This document shows positions 1 through 6,021 of a stretch of 15,738 bases of DNA, in pieces. Origin of the DNA: JAAXQD01 sp035529735 (GTDB lineage: Bacteria; Desulfobacterota; Desulfobacteria; Desulfobacterales; UBA11574); contig DATKWE010000042.1 of assembly GCA_035529735.1 (NCBI GenBank), forward strand, positions 1 to 15,738, in the 5' to 3' direction. Numbering within the stretch: position 1 is the stretch's first letter; every line of letters begins with the position of its first letter. The notes beneath the pieces are model-generated. The model was not told the DNA's origin and searched no databases. It saw only the letters and a list, made by a program, of their open reading frames with translations. The position numbers and the translations under genes were made by a program.

Positions 1-336
1 GCTTCTCGCAGAGGATTCTTTGGAAATCCCACCGGAAATTAGACGCCCCCCCCACCTGAAAACATTTCGGATAAGTTTCCAAGTGTCCACACAAAAAACC
101 TGATCAACGGAAAGCTTACGCCATAGTCCTGACAATTCTTCTACAGCCTCAGCAAAGGTGCCCGTATGATTTGCCAGAAAGGCTGCGTTAATCGCCCCAG
201 CCGAAACTCCGGTGATAATGGGGATATTAAGATCAGGAAAATTTCGGGCCAGGCATCTCAAAAAGCCGACTTGATAGGCGGCTCTCGCTCCGCCGCCACT
301 TAGAACAAGTGCTAAACCATTGCCATCACCGGCCAT
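1..336 (-). CDS. Patatin-like phospholipase, N-terminal part (runs off the left edge)
   Basis: The first 112 codons of a patatin-like serine lipase/acyl hydrolase are present; the rest lies beyond position 1. The start is ATG at 336, followed by a short hydrophobic strand and the oxyanion-hole motif SGGGARAAYQVG (residues 13-24). The nucleophile elbow GVSAGAINA follows, with Ser45 as the expected catalytic serine. The Asp of the Ser-Asp dyad would be further downstream and cannot be seen. There is no signal peptide, so the protein is probably cytosolic or peripheral to the membrane, hydrolysing acyl esters of phospholipids; the true substrate is unknown. An AGGGG sequence lies a few bases upstream of the ATG. 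The gene is divergent from the L,D-transpeptidase and has a good sigma70-like promoter about 70 bases upstream. An 8-G run falls in codons near residue 97. The family call is firm; the function is general. Confidence 0.93.
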   Translation of the reverse strand, partial: MAGDGNGLALVLSGGGARAAYQVGFLRCLARNFPDLNIPIITGVSAGAINAAFLANHTGTFAEAVEELSGLWRKLSVDQVFCVDTWKLIRNVFRWGGRLISGGISKESSARS

Positions 337-406
337 AACATGCGCCCCTGTAAAATAAACGGTATGAACGGATTTTTAGATTTTGACCTTGATATCTCTT
401 TATGTT

Positions 407-435
407 ATTTAAAACCGTTTATCCTGGTATGTCAA
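407..435 (-). promoter_or_regulatory. Sigma70-type promoter for the patatin gene
   Basis: Read on the minus strand, a perfect -35 TTGACA (430-435) is separated by exactly 17 bases from TTAAAT (407-412, 4 of 6 matches to TATAAT). Transcription would start near 400, leaving a leader of about 64 bases before the patatin ATG at 336. The rest of the 337-633 spacer is AT-rich. I see no equally good promoter for the divergent transpeptidase gene. Confidence 0.5.
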
Positions 436-633
436 TTTTGTTTTTATATAACAGTTTAGTTCTTTAAAACAAACTGGTGTCAAAAACGCTTCATGTGTGA
501 ATAAATTTTATGATGGAACCTGTTTGAAACCCTTACCGAACCTAAAGCACTGTGGTCAGACAGCCCCCCCGTCTATCAGGTCGAATCGCCTTACTTTTTT
601 CAAAATGTCACAAAAAAAAGCAAATCGTAAAAT

Positions 634-2334
634 ATGTTGAAACAAAAAAATGATATTTCTCTGAACCGGCTTTTAACAATTATTTTGCTGATCGTTTTCC
701 CAATACTTTTTCAGAATGAAGGCTTAGCGGGTGTTACGGCTTCACACAGTATCAGAGACCATCTAAAAAAAAGAATTGAATTAAAAAAAACCCAAAAAAA
801 ATTTAGTTGCCGCGGAGAATTGATTTGTGGGGTTTCACTCATTCCGCAATTTTACCAACGACGAGGCTTTTCTCCGGCATGGAGTGGAGATGAAGGCATT
901 TCTCCCCAAGCAGGATCCCTGATAGAAGAAATCAATAGAGCGGACCAAGAAGGCTTAAGACCCGACGACTATCATCGGGTCAATATCGTATCCCTCTTGA
1001 AAATGATCGAAAAAAAACAGGCTTTGGGAGAACGGGTCGATCCTAAAACATGGGTTGATCTCGATTTACTCCTCACCGACACCTTTATGCTATACAGTTC
1101 ACATTTACTCGCCGGCCGTGTAAATCCGGAAACCATCCATAGCAATTGGGTGGTCGCAAATCCAAACGCTGACTTGATAAATATACTGCAGTCTGCACTC
1201 GATTCGAATCAGATAGTAAACGTCTTAAGAGATTTACGACCCATTCATGACGGATATATCGGGCTCAAACAATTTTTAAGACAATATCGAGATATTGCGA
1301 ACAAAGAGGATGGGTCTCCCATGCTGCCTGGGACCAATCTGCGCAGAGGAGATCAAGGTGCTTCGGTTCAACGTTTACGTGATCGGTTGGTTTTTCTCGG
1401 CGATCTCGAGCACTCCAACGAAGAACCGATCGATCTTTTTGATGAAACCACCGAACTGGCTGTTATTAAATGCCAAAAACGGCATGGATTAAAATCGGAC
1501 GGTATTGTCGGCCCACGAACGCTGGACATATTGAACACACCGATTCAACACCGGGTTCGCCAGATAGAACTCAACATGGAACGCTGGCGCTGGATCCCCC
1601 GTGATCTTGGGAATCGATACCTTATAGTGAATATCGCAGATGCTTTATTATGGGTGACTGAAAACCGTCAGCGTATAATGGAAATGCGCGTAATTGTGGG
1701 AAGACCTTATCGTCAAACACCTGTTTTCAGTTCAAAAATGATCTATATGGTGATAAATCCATACTGGAATATCCCAACGAGTCTTGTCCTCAAAGATATT
1801 CTTCCAAAAATTCAAAAAAACGACAACTATATCGCTCAGCAGGGGATTAAAGTATTCAAAGACTGGAGCAAAGGCGCCCCGGAAATAGATCCGGAAACTG
1901 TCGACTGGAAAAAATTTAAGCGCCAGAACTTCACTTACAAACTCCGCCAGGATCCGGGGCTCCGCAATGCTCTGGGCCGAATAAAATTTATATTTCCCAA
2001 TAAATTCGCAGTATATCTTCATGATACGCCCAAACGTTCAGACTTTAAAGAAACACATCGAAATTTTAGCTCCGGATGTATTCGAACGGAAAAGCCGGTC
2101 GATCTGGCCCGCTATCTTCTGCAAGACGATCATCAATGGTCACGGGATAAATTATTGGAAATCATCGAAACCGGCGAAACACAGGTTATTGAACTTCAGA
2201 GACCCATCACCGTCCACTTGCAATACTGGACGGCATGGGTGGACGAATACGGCAGGTTAAACTTTCGAGATGATATTTATGACCGGGACAGGGCGCTTGA
2301 TCAAGCCTTGAAAGAGCGATTGCCGGATGTATAA
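634..2334 (+). CDS. ldtD: YcbB/LdtD-like L,D-transpeptidase
   Basis: This is a 566-residue periplasmic L,D-transpeptidase of the YcbB (LdtD) type, close to the 615 residues of the E. coli protein. Such enzymes make 3-3 (mDap-mDap) peptidoglycan cross-links. Domains in order: a hydrophobic N-terminal signal or anchor (about 13-33), an alpha-helical scaffold domain (about 65-225), a PG-binding-1 domain (about 238-300, with GDQGASVQRLRDRL and DGIVGPRTLDIL), and a YkuD catalytic domain (about 327-500). The catalytic motif is seen as HDTPKRSDF (His463) and HRNFSSGCIR (Cys482, Arg484). The start is bounded by an in-frame TAA at 628-630. The ATG at 634 has no clear Shine-Dalgarno, and the TTG just after it is possible too. 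It converges, 50 bases apart, on a MepK-like endopeptidase gene, which supports a role in 3-3 cross-link turnover. The symbol is by family resemblance. Confidence 0.93.
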   Translation: MLKQKNDISLNRLLTIILLIVFPILFQNEGLAGVTASHSIRDHLKKRIELKKTQKKFSCRGELICGVSLIPQFYQRRGFSPAWSGDEGISPQAGSLIEEINRADQEGLRPDDYHRVNIVSLLKMIEKKQALGERVDPKTWVDLDLLLTDTFMLYSSHLLAGRVNPETIHSNWVVANPNADLINILQSALDSNQIVNVLRDLRPIHDGYIGLKQFLRQYRDIANKEDGSPMLPGTNLRRGDQGASVQRLRDRLVFLGDLEHSNEEPIDLFDETTELAVIKCQKRHGLKSDGIVGPRTLDILNTPIQHRVRQIELNMERWRWIPRDLGNRYLIVNIADALLWVTENRQRIMEMRVIVGRPYRQTPVFSSKMIYMVINPYWNIPTSLVLKDILPKIQKNDNYIAQQGIKVFKDWSKGAPEIDPETVDWKKFKRQNFTYKLRQDPGLRNALGRIKFIFPNKFAVYLHDTPKRSDFKETHRNFSSGCIRTEKPVDLARYLLQDDHQWSRDKLLEIIETGETQVIELQRPITVHLQYWTAWVDEYGRLNFRDDIYDRDRALDQALKERLPDV

Positions 2335-2384
2335 TCCATCTTTATCTTCATCACGTCCTCTCGCTCATTAAATCATTTTAAATC

Positions 2385-2930
2385 TCACCAGAACCTCACA
2401 TCTCCGGTATCCACGTGTACAAAATCAGACTCGGGATAATACCCCACGCCACCGGCATGCATCCTTTTACAGATATTATTTAACCTTTTCGTATCACAGT
2501 CGGGAATCCGGATGTCGGCCGCTTTTCCTTGCAGATGCAGACTATTCTTTGCAACGGCTTTGGACCTTCTGCGGAGCATGGTGTTTGTTTCAGATGTACG
2601 GTATCCGGAAAGGATATGAAATCGAGCACCATCGCCGATGGTTATAGAAATGGCATGGAGCAGATTGAGCAGTTCTTTATGGATGGGTTTAATTTTATCT
2701 GAATAATGATCACGAAGAATATAATCGATTTTTTTTAAGGCCTTGGGACGATACCGGCCTTGGGAGTAATAACAGACATCAAGCCTTTCATCGGTATGCG
2801 TATTATAGAACGACAGCCTCCGTTCCGGAATCAATATGCCATTAATCGACGCCATAGCAGACAGGGGGAATAGAGCACTCACAGCTGCTTGCGCGCCCAT
2901 TTTTAGAAAATAACGACGGTCACAATACAT
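2385..2930 (-). CDS. mepK: YcbK/MepK-like murein endopeptidase (DUF882), Tat-exported
   Basis: A 181-residue protein of the DUF882/peptidase M15-like family. E. coli MepK (YcbK, 182 residues) is a zinc endopeptidase that cuts peptidoglycan cross-links, including the 3-3 bonds made by LdtD. The N-terminus has a twin-arginine signal DRRYFLKMG (Arg5-Arg6) followed by a hydrophobic stretch, predicting folded export to the periplasm. The catalytic region has SGYRTSETN (108-116), then the metal-ligand pattern H132..D139 in SLHLQGKAADI and H172-x-D174 in FVHVDTG near the C-terminus. I chose ATG at 2930, which places the Tat motif normally and matches the family length. A TTG start at 2957 would add nine residues. 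AGAAGTGA lies upstream of the ATG, slightly far. It faces the LdtD-like gene tail to tail. Confidence 0.9.
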   Translation of the reverse strand: MYCDRRYFLKMGAQAAVSALFPLSAMASINGILIPERRLSFYNTHTDERLDVCYYSQGRYRPKALKKIDYILRDHYSDKIKPIHKELLNLLHAISITIGDGARFHILSGYRTSETNTMLRRRSKAVAKNSLHLQGKAADIRIPDCDTKRLNNICKRMHAGGVGYYPESDFVHVDTGDVRFW

Positions 2931-2959
2931 TTTTTCAAATTCACTTCTTTTTATCAAAG

Positions 2960-3031
2960 GCTGTTACAGCGAACCCGGACAAATTGGAAAAGCGACTAAA
3001 TTTTAAAATGAACTCACAGGAGTGTAACAGC
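2960..3031. repeat. Separated inverted repeat upstream of the MepK-like gene
   Basis: GCTGTTACA at 2960-2968 is matched by its exact reverse complement TGTAACAGC at 3023-3031, with 54 bases between. It lies just upstream of the mepK-like start, where a regulator site could be, but there is no supporting promoter pattern. A 9-base match at this distance could be chance. Confidence 0.25.
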
Positions 3032-3149
3032 ATCTTTATGCTTAAACATCTACATATTATGGATGACATGGAATGTCGCCATGTGATTATCAAAAGAATT
3101 GGGGCTTAGTCAAACTATAAATTCCATATCAGATGGAAATTACACATGT

Positions 3150-3290
3150 TTATCTCTCAAGCCATCGAAATAATTCTTTATTTATTACCGAAACCTTGAA
3201 ATTCTCGATCGTTTTCTTATCCCAAAGGCACACGTCTCCGCTTTTTTGGACGGCTATGACCCGCCGGATGGCACCATGACATAAGTACAA
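3150..3290 (-). pseudogene. Possible small or degenerate ORF, 46 codons, TTG start
   Basis: On the minus strand an open frame runs from TTG at 3290 to TAA at 3150-3152. It is bounded upstream by an in-frame TAG near 3320 and contains no ATG. The translation begins MYLCHGAIRRVIAVQKSGDV, continues through CLWDKKTIENF and ends in ELFRWLER. The amino-acid mix (a WDKK segment, a basic and aliphatic core, no low complexity) is more protein-like than usual for intergenic shadow frames. No Shine-Dalgarno precedes the TTG, and the start region coincides with a palindrome, so this may be a gene remnant rather than an expressed gene. I do not recognise the family. It is transcribed away from the RAMA-like gene at 3423. 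Confidence 0.28.
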
Positions 3291-3297
3291 CTTATGT
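3279..3297. promoter_or_regulatory. Perfect 8+3+8 palindrome, operator-like
   Basis: ACATAAGT at 3279-3286 and ACTTATGT at 3290-3297 are exact reverse complements separated by ACA. The site ends one base before a -35-like TTGAAA on the plus strand, a position typical of activator or repressor operators. The stem is AT-rich and has no T-run, so it is not a terminator. The regulator is unknown. Confidence 0.4.
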
Positions 3298-3298
3298 G

Positions 3299-3327
3299 TT
3301 GAAATATTATTTAACTTGTGCTAAAAA
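3299..3327 (+). promoter_or_regulatory. Sigma70-like promoter for the RAMA-like gene
   Basis: TTGAAA (3299-3304, 5 of 6 to TTGACA), a 17-base spacer, then TAAAAA (3322-3327, 4 of 6 to TATAAT). The start would be near 3335, giving a leader of about 90 bases to the ATG at 3423. The only good Shine-Dalgarno in the area, AGGAGGT at 3412-3418, belongs to that gene. The remainder of the leader shows no structure I can name. Confidence 0.35.
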
Positions 3328-3422
3328 AAATTCGTGTTCTTCATCTTTTTATTCAGGCACTTTATTCCTTTAACCTTTGTCTCCATTTAATCGTCGACTT
3401 CTTACACGTTTAGGAGGTCTCC

Positions 3423-3812
3423 ATGAAAAACATTAAGACGAATTCCGACCTGCTGAGTGAACCTATTTTTCAACAATCCTCTAAAGACGCATATCAAAAT
3501 GAAGTATTCGAATCATCTGAAAGGCTTGGCAGTGTTAAACAACAAAGCGCCAAGAATTCAGGCGGCTGTGTATCATGGGTAGTGGAAAGCGTTGTCTTTC
3601 CGGATGGAACAGAATTTCGTGGCAGATATAAAGGTTATTTCTATTATGGCAAGGTGAGAGATGGAACTTTGACCCTTGACGAAAAAGAATTCATATCGCC
3701 ATGCGAGGCAGCTTTAACCATAACTCGGACCCCCATTGATGGCTGGTTGTTCTGGGATTGCAAGGTGCCCGGTCAGGTGTCATGGATGAATATTTCTGAA
3801 TTTAAAAAGTAA
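3423..3812 (+). CDS. Small protein with a RAMA/DUF2924-like domain
   Basis: A 129-residue protein with a strong AGGAGGT Shine-Dalgarno five bases before its ATG. Residues 1-50 are polar and look disordered. Residues about 55-129 resemble the RAMA (restriction adenine methylase-associated) or DUF2924-like fold: FPDGTEFRGRYKGYFYYGKV, a short turn, LTLDEKEFISPCEAALTIT, then GWLFWDCK and a final SWMNISEF. The pattern of a beta hairpin, 'S/P-x-A-A' helix and 'GW-x-FW' strand is the recognisable part. Such domains are usually attached to modification methylases or nucleases and are thought to bind DNA or recognise modified bases; here the domain stands alone. There is no signal peptide and no methylase or nuclease next to it. 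It converges with the nucleotidyltransferase gene. The assignment rests on motif resemblance only. Confidence 0.6.
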   Translation: MKNIKTNSDLLSEPIFQQSSKDAYQNEVFESSERLGSVKQQSAKNSGGCVSWVVESVVFPDGTEFRGRYKGYFYYGKVRDGTLTLDEKEFISPCEAALTITRTPIDGWLFWDCKVPGQVSWMNISEFKK

Positions 3813-3911
3813 ATAGCTGTTAAGTGGTCTCATAATTAGAATGACTGTTTTTGATCCTTTCCCCTTGCGGCCAATAAGGGATGACTTTTACAGGTTCAAG
3901 CGGAACCCCTT

Positions 3912-4883
3912 CTATCCGACATTCAGCATATCTGTTATCATGAGATATTCAGAATCGGTACCATCATAATCATACGTTGCTTCTTCCCCGGTCATTGGAA
4001 TTAATTTAACCCTTCCACCGAAAAATTCAGACGTAATGTTTTCAACCTCTTTGATACTTAAATTTTTCCTCAAAAAATATTTTGAATAGACATTTGGATA
4101 TCCCAAGCTGCGTGTAATTCGAAATAACTTTAATTGTACGTTTGGATTCAGACATTTGCGAAGACCATATGCAGCGTTCACCGTATTAATATTAAAAAAA
4201 TGCGGATCCGCATACATCAAGGAGGAAAGCCTAAATCCTTGCCTACCGTAACCATCTTTCTTATCGGAAAGCTGGCACTCCGTGTCATTCACAAGCTTAA
4301 GCGGATATCTGCCAAGTTTGTCTTTATCATCATCCATAAATACTGCCGGAAACACGATCGCCGCCGGTTCCCGGTATTTTTGCATAATATTCAGGAAATG
4401 CTCAATAAATATTTTTGTCGTCAAAGGTGAATCCGAGGCAACAAATAACGCATGTTTCCGGTCCTTGAAAGCGGCGCTAGCTGCATATCCCTTAATTAAA
4501 TTTCCTGCAATTGAACTGTGTTTGACCTTCGTTTGTATAATATTGAAACGCTCAACGACGTTTGAAGGAATCTTTGAGTTCTGGTTCACAATACAGCACG
4601 GCTTTTCAAATTTATTTATTAAATTGCCCAGCCGCTGCTCAAGAAGCATCTGATGACCGACAATAATGATGTCATCGATTAAATCACTGGCAAAAAGGTT
4701 CTCAAGTGTATATTGTATCAAAGGTTTGCGTTCTTCTTTGCCATCCTTAAACGCTTTAAATTCCCTCAAGGGTTTATAGCCCGACTCTATGAACTTTTCG
4801 CCATAATTTTCCGCAATGATTCTGCTGTACTTTTTTACTTCTCGCTTGTTGTTATATCCTGCCATTAAAATTGCGCTAACCAT
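3912..4883 (-). CDS. MobA-like nucleotidyltransferase (NTP-transferase fold)
   Basis: A 323-residue cytoplasmic protein with the order of a GT-A/MobA-like nucleotidyltransferase. An N-terminal beta strand (VSAILMAG, 2-9) is followed by a charged insertion, KPLIQYTLENLFASDLIDDI (53-72, the usual partner-helix region), IIIVGH (73-77), and the metal-binding strand LFVASDSPLTT with Asp151. A C-terminal YDYDGTDSEY (Asp305, Asp307) resembles the closing Asp motif of these enzymes. The expected reaction is transfer of a nucleotidyl group from NTP to a phosphorylated acceptor; the acceptor cannot be read from the sequence. The classic glycine-rich LAGGxGxR loop is altered to MAGYNNKREV, so activity or substrate may differ. 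The start is ATG at 4883 behind AGAGTGA. An extended -10 promoter lies about 110 bases upstream. It is monocistronic by spacing. Confidence 0.7.
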   Translation of the reverse strand: MVSAILMAGYNNKREVKKYSRIIAENYGEKFIESGYKPLREFKAFKDGKEERKPLIQYTLENLFASDLIDDIIIVGHQMLLEQRLGNLINKFEKPCCIVNQNSKIPSNVVERFNIIQTKVKHSSIAGNLIKGYAASAAFKDRKHALFVASDSPLTTKIFIEHFLNIMQKYREPAAIVFPAVFMDDDKDKLGRYPLKLVNDTECQLSDKKDGYGRQGFRLSSLMYADPHFFNINTVNAAYGLRKCLNPNVQLKLFRITRSLGYPNVYSKYFLRKNLSIKEVENITSEFFGGRVKLIPMTGEEATYDYDGTDSEYLMITDMLNVG

Positions 4884-4991
4884 TTCATCACTCTGTTAAA
4901 TAACATATAAATTAATATTCTTGATACGTTTCTATCCAGAGATATTTATTCCCTAAATGGGTGCAAATAAAATTGAGAAAATCTATAACAA

Positions 4992-5000
4992 ATTATAACA
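4992..5000 (-). promoter_or_regulatory. Extended -10 promoter for the nucleotidyltransferase gene
   Basis: On the minus strand the sequence TGTTATAAT is a perfect extended -10 element (TGnTATAAT). The -35 region 17 bases upstream (TTACCC) is weak, as is normal for extended -10 promoters. Transcription would begin near 4985, about 100 bases before the ATG at 4883. Confidence 0.45.
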
Positions 5001-5043
5001 TTTTGCGTTAACGGGGTAAATGTATGAATGAGTGAATAAAGAA

Positions 5044-5535
5044 TTAAAGAAATTTATACATGGCAAAGTACAGATCTTTCTGGGTCGGGTTTCCGGTTTT
5101 TACGAACCCATGTTTTCTATAGAATGCCTCCGAGCTTGGAAATTTGGTTACCTGAACTTCAATTTCCTGAAGACCGGCCGTCCTGAATCGCTCTTCACAG
5201 TGCTGATAGATGAGGGCTCCGTAGCCTTTCCTGCCAAATTTCCTGGAAACTTGTATCGTCCTGATAAAGAGTCTGGTCCATTTTTTCATGACCAACGCGC
5301 AACCGATTAAATTCCCTTCATCAGAAAACAGCAAAACAAGGAACCCCTTAGCGACCTTTTGCTGAATCGTTTCGGGAGTAGCGAAGGCACACAACATCTC
5401 AAGTTGAGCCTCGCTATATTCCCCTTGATTCACAGCCTTGGTATTCTCTTTAATTAATGTTGCGACCAGGTCTGCATCAGAGTCGTTCAGCGATTCTGTC
5501 TCTTCGTTCAAATTGTCTACGATACGTACCTTCAT
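5044..5535 (-). CDS. GNAT-family N-acetyltransferase
   Basis: A 163-residue GNAT protein that would transfer an acetyl group from acetyl-CoA to an amine. The acetyl-CoA pyrophosphate-binding motif is RKFGRKGYG (about 98-106), preceded by the beta strand FIRTIQVS. The C-terminal motif EAFYRKHGFVKTG (about 136-148) is typical of the family. The substrate is not predictable. The frame is open upstream to a TTG at 5610, giving a hydrophobic extension of 25 residues. I prefer ATG 5535 (or 5541) because a TTGACA -35 sits exactly on that TTG, so the extension would lie within the promoter. No clear Shine-Dalgarno precedes either ATG. The gene stands alone between the nucleotidyltransferase gene and a long spacer. 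Confidence 0.85.
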   Translation of the reverse strand: MKVRIVDNLNEETESLNDSDADLVATLIKENTKAVNQGEYSEAQLEMLCAFATPETIQQKVAKGFLVLLFSDEGNLIGCALVMKKWTRLFIRTIQVSRKFGRKGYGALIYQHCEERFRTAGLQEIEVQVTKFPSSEAFYRKHGFVKTGNPTQKDLYFAMYKFL

Positions 5536-5581
5536 AGGCATAAAAAGTGACAATGACACCCAGGGTGTGGCAAGTAAAAAG

Positions 5582-5610
5582 CAGATACCCAAAATCAAAC
5601 AAATTGTCAA
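5582..5610 (-). promoter_or_regulatory. Promoter-like sequence for the GNAT gene
   Basis: The minus strand has a perfect -35 TTGACA (5605-5610), 17 bases, then TATCTG (5582-5587), a weak -10 with only the TAT match. The start would be near 5575, about 35-40 bases before ATG 5541/5535. The same bases form the only upstream alternative start codon of the reading frame, which argues for the shorter protein. Confidence 0.33.
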
Positions 5611-6006
5611 TGATCAAATAAAACTTCTTACAATTTCAGGAGTTTTGGATATATAATATCTGTTTGACCGAGACAGGATTTTTTGGAAAGAAGAAATCGA
5701 TAGAACCATCTGGATCGGTGGATTTATTTAAGCAAAAAATTGTCACCATTTGAAACCCTTCGGGATTGCCGAGTTTACCGAATCTGCTGCGTTATGAGAC
5801 ATTTGCGTAGCAGACTACGGCTGCATGTCTCATGCCTTGCATCTCCCCGAAAGGTGGGATCTTACGACCGGCAAACTCGACAATCGCTCAATTTAGGTTA
5901 AATTTTAAAGGAGCGAACAGATTTGAATTGAACTTTCCGTTCAGTGTAATGGGTTACGTGAACATTCGATAATCGGCCATGAGAAATCCGGCTGGAGAAT
6001 TCTAAA
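5611..6006. other. Gene-free spacer between the GNAT and phosphoesterase genes
   Basis: Divergent spacer of about 400 bases. It holds the compound inverted repeat at 5764-5885, described separately. No ORF with a start and Shine-Dalgarno was found in it, and no convincing promoter for the phosphoesterase gene could be picked. Confidence 0.6.
5764..5885. repeat. Compound imperfect palindrome, likely dispersed intergenic element or structured RNA
   Basis: Three nested pairs share one centre. The outer arms GATTGCCGAGTTTACCGA (5764-5781) and CCGGCAAACTCGACAATC (5868-5885) match at 15 of 18 positions. The middle arms ATGAGACAT (5794-5802) and ATGTCTCAT (5825-5833) are perfect. The inner arms GTAG (5807-5810) and CTAC (5815-5818) close a 4-base loop. 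The right side has about 22 extra bases between the outer and middle arms, including CCCCGAAAGG, and a similar CCCTTCGGG stands just outside the left outer arm. There is no transposase. The design suits a MITE- or REP-like element or a stable RNA fold; only one copy is visible here, so 'dispersed' is inference. Confidence 0.6.
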
Positions 6007-6014
6007 TAGGAGAA
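6007..6014 (+). promoter_or_regulatory. Ribosome binding site that points to an ATT start
   Basis: TAGGAGAA is a good Shine-Dalgarno and also contains the in-frame stop TAG (6007-6009) that bounds the phosphoesterase frame. Seven bases later comes ATT at 6022 (ATC at 6019), with no ATG, GTG or TTG at the right distance. The next conventional start, TTG at 6124, has no Shine-Dalgarno. Confidence 0.6.
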
Positions 6015-6021
6015 ATTAATC

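Noticed and set aside
605..640. Eleven-codon leader ORF whose TGA overlaps the ldtD start region
   Set aside because: It fits translational coupling by position but has no Shine-Dalgarno of its own and is only a run of Lys/Asn/Arg codons.
3230..3280. GC-rich stretch resembling part of a c-di-GMP (GEMM) riboswitch
   Set aside because: On neither strand could I find the conserved GEMM core sequences, and part of the stretch fits the candidate small ORF better.
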